From assembly GCA_044370375.1 (NCBI GenBank), contig JBILVQ010000045.1, forward strand, positions 1-17,438: 17,438 bases of DNA, written 5' to 3'. The notes beneath the pieces are model-generated. The model was not told the DNA's origin, did not search any database, and worked only from the letters and a program-made list of their open reading frames with translations. A program made the position numbers and the translations under genes. Shown here in pieces: positions 6,508 through 14,600 of this stretch (the first letter of the stretch is position 1; the number at the start of each line of letters is the position of its first letter). The stretch is from JBILVQ01 sp044370375. Lineage in GTDB: Bacteria > Bacteroidota > Bacteroidia > UBA4408.

Positions 6508-6835
6508 AAATAAACAGGCCACCAATGTGGTTTACAGCACAAATCCTAATTTTCAGTTTCAATACGAATCATCAGAAAATGTAAGCACTTTGCCAAAAGA
6601 AAAGCAAAAACTAAAGGTAAGCATTGACCGCAGGAATCGTGGTGGAAAAAGTGTTACTTTAGTTTCTGGTTTCGTTGGCACTCAGGACGACCTTACTGAA
6701 CTGGGAAAAATTTTAAAAAACAAATGTGGAGTGGGTGGTTCAGCAAAAGACAATGAAATAATCCTTCAGGGTGAAATCAAGGAGAAGGTTTCAAAGCTGC
6801 TGACAGAAATGGGCTATTCAAACAAAATGATTTAG
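6497..6835 (+). CDS. SUI1/YciH-family translation initiation factor homolog
   Basis: A 112-aa cytosolic protein. Residues about 38-107 form a SUI1 (eIF1-like) domain: LKVSIDRRNRGGKSVTLVSG, FVGTQDDLTELGKILKNKCG and VGGSAKDNEIILQGE match bacterial YciH. eIF1 and SUI1 proteins bind the small ribosomal subunit and enforce start-codon choice; YciH in E. coli has a related but non-essential role. The ATG at 6497 is favoured because the domain is preceded by a short basic stretch as in homologs; a longer frame from 6434 would lie deep inside the upstream gene. The start overlaps the sulfatase stop (TAA 6505-6507), which indicates translational coupling and one transcript. No terminator was seen before the convergent gene, whose stop lies 12 nt away. 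Confidence 0.9.
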   Translation: MKNKNKQATNVVYSTNPNFQFQYESSENVSTLPKEKQKLKVSIDRRNRGGKSVTLVSGFVGTQDDLTELGKILKNKCGVGGSAKDNEIILQGEIKEKVSKLLTEMGYSNKMI

Positions 6836-6847
6836 GACATTATTGCC

Positions 6848-7348
6848 TCAAATTGGTTTTCGAGCAAGTTTCTTATGGATGGCGTTTACCGGAATCAAAG
6901 CGGCAGAGCCATACCAGGGATGGAGTTCCATTGTTAATCTTCCGGCCACAACGGCAGGGTCCTTTTCTGTTAACCTTCTTGCCTCTTCAAGGCTGGAAAC
7001 ATTAAAGATAAAAACACCTCTCATATCGCCATCGTCCATAAAGGGTCCGGCCAATACTAATTTTCCGGAGGCAGCCATCTTATTTATATTTTCCATGTGG
7101 CCTTTCTGCAAGGCTTCAACGGTAGAAGAATCCTGATTTCTGTTGGGACCTTTTTTCAAAAAGGCCATCACATATTGTTTCATACCAAAGGAATCGGCTC
7201 CAAATTGAAGGACCATTTTTTCGTCATAGGTGCTATCGGTCAATAAATCTTTTTCAATAGGAGCATTTGGCGCGGTAGGTTCCGTTTTGTTGCCATTACA
7301 GGCAAGAAAGACAAGCAACAGAAAGTAAATGGACATTGATTTTAGCAT
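6848..7348 (-). CDS. YCII-domain lipoprotein
   Basis: A 166-aa protein. The start at 7348 gives the signal peptide MLKSMSIYFLLLVFLAC with the lipidated Cys at 17; a longer frame from 7447 would run through a terminator. Met 5 (7336) is an alternative. After a linker of about 40 residues, residues about 57-148 form a YCII-related domain: YVMAFLKKGPNR, the conserved His in LQKGHMENINKMAASGKL (H84), LAGPFMDDGD (99-108), MRGVFIFNVSSLEEA and KDPAVVAGRLTMELHPWYG. YCII proteins have a ferredoxin-like dimeric fold with a putative His/Asp active site, and most known members are cytosolic. Here the domain is exported and anchored, which is unusual. The substrate is unknown. It is convergent with the SUI1 gene. 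Confidence 0.87.
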   Translation of the reverse strand: MLKSMSIYFLLLVFLACNGNKTEPTAPNAPIEKDLLTDSTYDEKMVLQFGADSFGMKQYVMAFLKKGPNRNQDSSTVEALQKGHMENINKMAASGKLVLAGPFMDDGDMRGVFIFNVSSLEEARRLTEKDPAVVAGRLTMELHPWYGSAALIPVNAIHKKLARKPI

Positions 7349-7374
7349 AGTAATTTGGGTGTTGATTCTTCCCT

Positions 7375-7382
7375 TAAAGGTA
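7375..7382 (-). promoter_or_regulatory. Weak -7-like element for the YCII lipoprotein
   Basis: The minus-strand sequence TACCTTTA matches TAnnTTTG in all fixed positions except the last. It sits 26 nt ahead of the ATG at 7348, directly after the terminator of the upstream gene. Confidence 0.35.
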
Positions 7383-7413
7383 AAAAAAAAGGGGCTCCTT
7401 ATGGAGCCCCTTT
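7382..7413 (-). terminator. Intrinsic terminator of the 1379-aa surface protein gene
   Basis: The 11-bp perfect stem AAAGGGGCTCC/GGAGCCCCTTT (7388-7398 with 7403-7413) has the loop TTAT. It is followed on the minus strand by nine T (complement of A7382-7390) and lies 17 nt after the stop codon of the gene ending at 7431. Confidence 0.9.
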
Positions 7414-7430
7414 CTAAAAAATGCAAGAAA

Positions 7431-10400
7431 TTAATCCGCTTTAACAAAACGTTTCACTTCGGTATTTCCTGCTGAAGTTAACTTCAAGAAATAAACACCA
7501 TCTGGAACATTGCTCATGTTAATAGAAATTTCTCCTGTTTTAGCAGCATTCTGAATCATCCAGCCCTGAACTTTCTGACCTAATGCATTCATTATTTCAA
7601 TGGTTGGGTTACTCATAACTGAAGGTAGGTAAACAGTAAGGGTTGATTTAACAGGAACAGGGTAAATATTTACTGAACCTGTATTTCCGCTTAAAGAATT
7701 CAAACCAACAGTGGTTACAACATAAGGTTGCGAAGTGGCGCTGCATCCATTTACATCCGTAATGGTAACAGTGTACGACCCGGTAGTAGCAGCAAACAAT
7801 GTTTGAAAGGTTGCGCCAAGAATTTCCGCACCATTGAATGACCATTGGTAAGTTGATCCGGTTGAAGAAACCAAATCACCCAAGTTTTGGGTAATGGTTG
7901 GTGCCGGTGGCGGTTGATTTACTGTAATAGTAATCTGGTCTGTTGCAATACAACCATTTACATCTGCAGATACTGAATAGGTGGTGGTGTTACTTGGGTA
8001 GGCAAATGGAGCAGGTGAAGTAGGATCACTTAATCCGGTTGCAGGAGTCCATGTAAAGTTCCAGCCATTCACAACAGGTAAATAAAGTGTATCTCCTTGG
8101 CAAATGGTTTGATCAGCAGGTGCAAAAATTTGCGGATTGGCAACGGTAACCGTAATTTGGTCAGTGGCAGAACAACTTCCGTTGGAAACGGTAACTGTAT
8201 AGGTTGTTGTTGCAGTTGGGAAAGCAATTGGGTTTGCAACGGTTGAACTGCTAAGGCCTGTAGAAGGCGACCATGAATAAGAAGTTCCACCTGTTGCATT
8301 CAGTGTGGTGGTAGAACCTGGGCAGAGAGTGACATCACCACCGGCATTGGCATTCACCGGTGCCACAGTTACAGTTACACTGGCGGTTGATGAACAAGGA
8401 CCATTGGAGGCAATTACCGTATAGGTAGTAGTAACTGCGGGGCTTGCCACTGGATTTGCAATTCCAGCGTTACTTAAACCTGTGGTTGGAGTCCATTGGT
8501 AGGTAGTTCCGCCGGTAGCCGTCAAATTGGTGCTTTGACCGGGACAAATACTAACATTGTTTCCTGCATTGGCTTGTGGGTTTGCAAAAACAGTAATGTA
8601 GCCTGTTTGCGTATTAGAGTTCGAGCCATTGGCATTAAGTGCGGTTAAGGTTACATTATAAGTTCCAGGATTGTTATAGCAAACATTGGTTGGGTTTTGC
8701 TGGGTAGAGGTGGTATTAACTGCACCAGGGAAAGACCAGCTCCAACCGGTAGGGTTGTTCAAACTGATATCGGTAAAGTTGATACAGGCACCAGCACAAA
8801 CTTGGGTGTTGGAAGCTGTGAAGCTAGCAACTGGAGCTTGACCGGCAGCAGTTACGTTGATATAACAAGTATTCGTTTGGTTATCGCTACCAAAGGCATT
8901 TGAAGCGGTTAAAGAAACCTGGTAGCATCCAACGGCATTGTATTGAATGTTGGTTGGGTTTTGCGTTGTGGAAGATGCAGGTGAACCACCGGTAAATGTC
9001 CAGCTCCAAGAGGTTGGTGCATTGGTAGAAAGGTCGGTAAAATTAACCGTTTGACCAGCGGTAATATTCAAAGAACTAGCACTAAAGGCAGCCACAGGAG
9101 CAGCACCGGTAGCGGTTACGTTGATGTAACAAACCATGGTATGAACATCACTTCCAAAAGCATTGCTAGAGGTAAGTGATACTTGATAGCAACCAGGGGT
9201 GTTGTATTGAATATTGTTTGGATTCTGTGCTGTTGATGAAGCAGGGGAACCGCCGGTAAAGGTCCAAGACCAAGATGTTGGCTGATTGGTGGAAAGATCA
9301 GTAAAGTTTACCGTTTGACCAACGTTAATGTTTAACAGATTGGCGGTAAAGTTTGCTACAGGAGGTAAACCGGCTGGCGTACAAACACTCGTATGACCTC
9401 CTAATTGAGAGGTAGTATTTTGTGCATAAACCGTCCAATCATTCAATACAGTATTCCAAAACGTATATGGTCTATCCACAGAGAAGTTTCTTACCAAAGT
9501 AGCCTCACCCATTGAACCACCTAGAACAGTGAATGGAACTCCGGGATCAATTCCAACGGAACCAACCATATCAATGATTTGTCCATTCTTTTTCAAAGTA
9601 ATAACATCATTACCATCGAAGAAGCAAACGTTTGAAGTAACATCAGCCTGGGCTAAAATTGCAGAATTGGATGAAGGATCAGCAACCACATAAACAGAAT
9701 AAGGTGCGAGGGTACCTGATAACTGAAGCGTGTATGTTGGAGTTGTTGCGCCATTTGCGTAATTGTGCACAGCATATTGAGACAGGTTTAAAGTGGTACC
9801 TGAAGGATTGTAAATTTCAATTGCTTTATTGTTTGCCGAACCTTCGAGGTACTCAGAAATAAAGGGCTCGCTGCAACCTACCGGCTGCAGAACACTTACG
9901 AAACAAACATAGGTGTATGTATCTGATCCAAAGGCGTTGGTTACGGTTAGTGAAACATCATAGCAGCCACCATTTGCCCAGGTAATTCCTGTTGGATTTT
10001 GCAAGGTTGAGGTAGAAGGAACTCCACCCGGAAACTGCCAAAACCAAGAGGTTGGGTTATTTTGGGAAGCATCAAAGAAATCGACCCCACCGCCACCACC
10101 TTGTGCAGCTGTAAAATCAGCAACCGGAGGTAATCCGGAAGCATTCACGATGGTAATGGTGTAATCTTCCGTTTCACCACTACCAAACAAGGTACAGGCA
10201 TCGGTTGCAGCGTTTGGATTAGCGAAAGCACGACTTCTCACCCTCATTCTCGTTTGACCAAGAGCTGCTCCTGCAGGAATTGTAACGATAACGGAGGAAG
10301 TTGCAAAGGCAGTAGAGGAAGTTGTCACCTGAGCCCATTCGTTGGAGGCGAAAACCTGGTCCTGATTCAAATCTATCCAAACCGAAATGATGTCATTAGA

Positions 10401-11570
10401 ATTGGTAGTAACGTTGATGGTGTAATTATTTCCTCTTACAATATTAGCCGTATAATTTCCTGTGGCCGGATAATTAAAGTAAGCCTCAGGGGAGCCAATA
10501 CAACCGTTATTTTGATTATTCAAGGTTGTTCCCAAAACCTGAACACCGGTTATATATCCAGTACCGCATGACGGATTTAAATTTGTAGTACAATAACCTC
10601 CGGATTGGCTAACAAGGTTAACTGCATAGTCTTCAGTTTCACCATAGGTATAAGTAGCACAAGGGTCGATGGTGCTACCATTGTATACCAAACGAACCCT
10701 TAATAGTGTAAATCCTGCAAGAGCACCTGCAGGTACAACAAAACTTATACTTCCGTTCTCAAAGGAGGTAGTAGTATAATCCTCCCCTAGTTTTTCGGTT
10801 GAGCTCAAAATACCATCCTGATTGTAGTCAATCCATGCTGCAATTCCCTCTGCACCTACATAAGAACCGGTTTGGAAGCTTAGCGTATAAAAAGACCCGA
10901 TTGTTAGGTTGGTAGATAGAAAGGTGTAATCAGAATAATAAGGTGCAACCGTATTGGCTCCGGTAACATTATTAATTGAACCCATTGAAACAGAATTTAA
11001 ATAATCGTTACCGCTTGTACCATTGGTATATTGTGGTAGGCAATAATTACCTGTATTGGTAATGAATACTTCATAATCTTCGGCCTCGCCATAATCGTAA
11101 AGTGAACATGGGTCCATATTAACTCCAGAATATACACACCTAACCCTCATGGTGGTATAACCTCCAATTGCTCCTGCAGGAACTGAGAAAGCGAATAATA
11201 GAGTTTGGTAGGTGGCAGAGGTTGAAAACTCACCCAATTTTTCTCCTACATCATAAAAATCACCATCTGCATTGAAGTCAATCCATGCAGCATATACATC
11301 AGATGGATAACTTCCGCCGGTGACGTTTAGGTTGTAGCTCAATCCGGCGGTAATTCCCAATGGCGCAACAATACCTGCATAATTGGTATAAGTTGGACCA
11401 CCTGTGAATCCGGAACCAATATTTCCCCATGCTCCTGAGTAAACGCTTTCAATAAAGTCTCCACCACCAGTTCCATAACCGGTTGCGGTATTGTACTGCG
11501 GAAAACATTGTGCGTTTGCTTGCCCTATAGAAGCGGCAATAGCAAACAAAATCAGTAATAGTTTTTTCAT
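7431..11570 (-). CDS. Giant secreted protein: GEVED x3, PKD, lamin-tail, PKD x3, Ig-like x3, T9SS sorting domain
   Basis: A 1379-aa protein predicted to be exported by the Sec system and then by T9SS. The signal peptide MKKLLLILFAIAASIGQANA spans 1-20. Three GEVED modules follow (about 21-171, 176-320, 326-474), each with a WIDxNxD strand and a GE[AT]EDY end. The first two carry the calcium-like DxNxDG pattern; the third (DLNQDQ) lacks the Gly. Then come PKD (481-560), a lamin-tail-like domain (566-730, FISEYLEGSANNKAIEIYNP), three PKD (735-820, 824-907, 911-995), three Ig-like repeats with ICPG/LCPG/ICQG (999-1217), a YQWSFNG domain (1222-1288) and a type A sorting domain (1299-1379: NIYPVPVKSTLTVYLP, PDGVYFLKL, RFVKAD). 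No catalytic domain is visible, so an adhesin or surface-layer role is inferred. It lies downstream of and in line with the related giant gene, but has its own promoter box. Confidence 0.9.
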   Translation of the reverse strand: MKKLLLILFAIAASIGQANAQCFPQYNTATGYGTGGGDFIESVYSGAWGNIGSGFTGGPTYTNYAGIVAPLGITAGLSYNLNVTGGSYPSDVYAAWIDFNADGDFYDVGEKLGEFSTSATYQTLLFAFSVPAGAIGGYTTMRVRCVYSGVNMDPCSLYDYGEAEDYEVFITNTGNYCLPQYTNGTSGNDYLNSVSMGSINNVTGANTVAPYYSDYTFLSTNLTIGSFYTLSFQTGSYVGAEGIAAWIDYNQDGILSSTEKLGEDYTTTSFENGSISFVVPAGALAGFTLLRVRLVYNGSTIDPCATYTYGETEDYAVNLVSQSGGYCTTNLNPSCGTGYITGVQVLGTTLNNQNNGCIGSPEAYFNYPATGNYTANIVRGNNYTINVTTNSNDIISVWIDLNQDQVFASNEWAQVTTSSTAFATSSVIVTIPAGAALGQTRMRVRSRAFANPNAATDACTLFGSGETEDYTITIVNASGLPPVADFTAAQGGGGGVDFFDASQNNPTSWFWQFPGGVPSTSTLQNPTGITWANGGCYDVSLTVTNAFGSDTYTYVCFVSVLQPVGCSEPFISEYLEGSANNKAIEIYNPSGTTLNLSQYAVHNYANGATTPTYTLQLSGTLAPYSVYVVADPSSNSAILAQADVTSNVCFFDGNDVITLKKNGQIIDMVGSVGIDPGVPFTVLGGSMGEATLVRNFSVDRPYTFWNTVLNDWTVYAQNTTSQLGGHTSVCTPAGLPPVANFTANLLNINVGQTVNFTDLSTNQPTSWSWTFTGGSPASSTAQNPNNIQYNTPGCYQVSLTSSNAFGSDVHTMVCYINVTATGAAPVAAFSASSLNITAGQTVNFTDLSTNAPTSWSWTFTGGSPASSTTQNPTNIQYNAVGCYQVSLTASNAFGSDNQTNTCYINVTAAGQAPVASFTASNTQVCAGACINFTDISLNNPTGWSWSFPGAVNTTSTQQNPTNVCYNNPGTYNVTLTALNANGSNSNTQTGYITVFANPQANAGNNVSICPGQSTNLTATGGTTYQWTPTTGLSNAGIANPVASPAVTTTYTVIASNGPCSSTASVTVTVAPVNANAGGDVTLCPGSTTTLNATGGTSYSWSPSTGLSSSTVANPIAFPTATTTYTVTVSNGSCSATDQITVTVANPQIFAPADQTICQGDTLYLPVVNGWNFTWTPATGLSDPTSPAPFAYPSNTTTYSVSADVNGCIATDQITITVNQPPPAPTITQNLGDLVSSTGSTYQWSFNGAEILGATFQTLFAATTGSYTVTITDVNGCSATSQPYVVTTVGLNSLSGNTGSVNIYPVPVKSTLTVYLPSVMSNPTIEIMNALGQKVQGWMIQNAAKTGEISINMSNVPDGVYFLKLTSAGNTEVKRFVKAD
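7920..8576 (-). repeat. Three tandem Ig-like repeats in the 1379-aa protein
   Basis: Three units of about 73 residues have the pattern ICxG, then ATGG, WxPxTGLS, ANP, TTTYTV and a second Cys (GPCS, GSCS, NGCI). They are the same family as the 18-copy array in the neighbouring gene. DNA identity between units is low compared with the protein pattern. Confidence 0.85.
8586..9368 (-). repeat. Three tandem PKD domains in the 1379-aa protein
   Basis: These are PKD units of about 85 residues with NFTDLSTN or NFTDISLN, PTSWSW or PTGWSW, QNP and a GCYQVSLT or GTYNVTLT strand. The first two are the closest pair (both NIQYN, GCYQVSLT, SNAFGSD and a final Cys in CYINVT), yet differ at many third codon positions. 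A fourth PKD lies earlier in the protein, before the lamin-tail domain. Confidence 0.85.
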
Positions 11571-11586
11571 TAGATTTATTTTTGCG

Positions 11587-11594
11587 CAAATTTA
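11587..11594 (-). promoter_or_regulatory. -7 promoter element for the 1379-aa protein gene
   Basis: The minus-strand sequence TAAATTTG matches TAnnTTTG exactly, 16 nt ahead of the ATG at 11570. No well-spaced -33 TTG is seen. The rest of the 88-bp gap between the two giant genes shows no hairpin terminator. Confidence 0.55.
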
Positions 11595-11658
11595 GTTGAA
11601 AAAAAGAAAAAATTTACGAGCTTATTGGCTTTGTTCCATTTTTTAACAATTTGATTAA

Positions 11659-14600
11659 TTAGTTTTTAATAATTCTTGCTGTTTGTGAAAATGAGTCGCC
11701 TTTAAACCTAACTAGGTAAAGTCCGTCAGCCCAATCGGATAGTTGGATTTTCTGAGTTGAACCAGTTGGTAATCCTGACCAATTATCCTGGTGAATTAAT
11801 TTTCCGGATGCATCAAAAATCAAAACAGCAATATTCTCATTTAAGCCTTCGGGAAGCGTAATGATTAATTGGTCGGAAGCAGGATTAGGAAACAATTGAA
11901 TATTGAAATGATTATTCATTTCCGACATAGAAACAGTGAGGATTTGATAAGGCAATGAAGTTGCGGAACATCCGTAAGTATTTGTTACGGTTACCGTATA
12001 ATCACCAATTTGGTTTGGAAAAATACTTTGGAAAGTTGCACCACCAATTGTGTTTCCATTTAGGCTCCATTGGTAAGTATCTGCAATGGATGAGTATAAA
12101 TCCGGGCTAATCATGGTAATCACAGGAACCGCCGGAAGTGGATTAACCGTAACCAAAACGGTATCAACAATTGAACACAAACCGGAAGTTGCAGTAATAT
12201 AGTACACTGTACTAACCGTTGGGTTTGCCATAGGATTTGCAATGTTTGGATTTGATAAACCTGTTGCAGGGAACCAATTATAGTTTTGTGCACCGGAAGT
12301 AAAAAGTTGAACGCTATCCCCTTCACAAATGCTTTGATCTGAAATAGTGTTCAACAAAATGTTATTCACTGAAATTGTTACCAATGCTGTGTCGGTACAA
12401 CCTCCATCTTCAACAATTACCGTATAGGTGGTTGTTTGAGCCGGGGTCGCTAAGGGATTAGCAGCATTTGGATTTGATAAACCAATAGAAGGTGACCAGG
12501 AATAATTACTTCCTCCGGTTGCGATTAACGCAACAGAATTTCCTTCACAAATGGATGTATCTGATGAAACGTTAGCAACCACTGAATTTACATTCACGGT
12601 AAGTTGTTGCGATTGAGAGCAAATTCCATCAGTACCGGTAACAGTGTAGACAGTTGTTTGTGCAGGACTCGCCATTGGATTTGCCAAGAAAGCATCATTC
12701 AGTCCTTGAGTTGGGCTCCATGAATAACTGTTTGCACCGGATGCGAGCAATGCAATTGAATCACCTAAACAAATACTTCCTCCCCCACTTACAGTAAAAT
12801 TAAATAGTCCGTTAGAAGTATTAACAATTACTTGATCCGTTGCACTGCAATTTCCTTCCGTAACGGTTACAGTATAAGTTGTTGTAGCGGTTGGATTGGC
12901 TAAAGGATTGGCAATATTAGGGTCGCTTAATCCTGCTGAAGGTGTCCATACATAAGAAGTTCCTCCACTTGCATTCAATCCAACCGATGAACCTAAACAT
13001 AGCGTAACATCTGCACCTGCATTGGCAGAAACTGTGTTAACCGTTACCACCATGGTATCAGTGGCACTGCAACTACCAATGGTTCCGGTTACAATGTAGG
13101 TGGTAGTTTGCGTTGGGGAGGCCAATGGATTTTGAACATTCGGATCATTTAGTCCAATAGTGGGCGACCATGAATAATTAGCAGCACCGGTTGCTAATAA
13201 AACCGTATTGGCTCCGGTACAAATTGATAAATCTGGTCCGGCTGTTACAAAAACAGAATTTACAGTAATTACCACTTGCTCTGATTCAGCGCAAACTCCA
13301 TTGCTTGCAGTTACAGAATAGGTTGTGGTTTGTGTTGGACTTGCAATTGGATTTGCGATAAAAGGATTTGATAAACCTGTTGCCGGACTCCACTCATAAC
13401 TTGTTCCACCATTTGCATTCAACTGAACTGAAGTACCTGAACAAATGGCGGTATCATTACTTGCCGTAAGATTAATAATGCCGGGAACTACCGTAACTAA
13501 AACCGTATCGGTAGCGGAACAATTTCCGTCTGTTACTGCTACATAATAAGCTAGGGTTGAAGTTGGAGCTGCAATTGGATTTGCGATTGCCGGATTAGAG
13601 AGTGCAACTGCGGGCGACCATAAATATGATGTTCCTCCGCTTGCGTTTAATTGAATACTTGACCCTATGCAAATGGTTACATCATTTCCTGCATTCGCAA
13701 CAACATTGTTAACGTTAACAATGACAGTGTCTACATCAACACAGTTTCCGTTGGTAACGGTAACATAATAGGTGGTAGTCTGTGCAGGTGAAGCCAAGGG
13801 ATTTGCAATTTGTGGATTACTTAATCCGGCGGTTGGCGTCCATGAATAATTGCTTCCTCCATTTGCTTGCAATTGAACTGTTTCACCACTGCAAATATTT
13901 TGATCCGGCCCTGCGTTGGCTTGAACATTATTAACAGTTACAGTTACTTGATCGGTTGCACTGCAGTTTCCAACAGAAACCGTTACTGTGTAAGTAGTTG
14001 TTTGGGAAGGACTGGCAATTGGATTTGGAATGCTTGAAGAATTTAATCCTGCAGCAGGTGACCATGAATATACTGCGCCACCGCTTGCTTGTAATTGAAC
14101 AGAAGCTCCTTCACAAATGGTTTGATCTTGTGATGCACTTGCCGTAACATTTAAAACAGTAACCAAAACTTGATCGGACGATGTACAACCTGAAGGATCT
14201 GTTACCACAACCGTGTAAAGTGTAGTTGTAGTTGGAAATGCCGTGGTTGATAATGCAGTGGGGTTTGCTAATCCATTGGTAGGTGACCACTGAACGGATG
14301 CACCGGCAGTTCCGGGAGAAACACTTATTTGGGTTTGGGCACCGGCACAAATGGTAACATCCGTTGAGGCTGTTGCTGTAAAAGAATTTACAGTTACGGT
14401 AACTTGATCTGTTGCAGAACAATTTCCGCTCATCACCATTAGCGTGTAGGTTGTTGTTTGTGAAGGAAAAGCAATTGGATTTATGATGTTTGGATTGCTT
14501 AATCCTGTTGGTGGCGACCATAAATAACTACTACCCGATCCAACACCATTGAGCATCATGGAAGAACCTGCACAAATAATTACATCCGGACCTGCATTGG

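Noticed and set aside
14111..14521. 136-aa alternative frame inside the Ig-like array
   Set aside because: It is an out-of-frame reading of the repeats, rich in Cys, Asn and Ser; no support.
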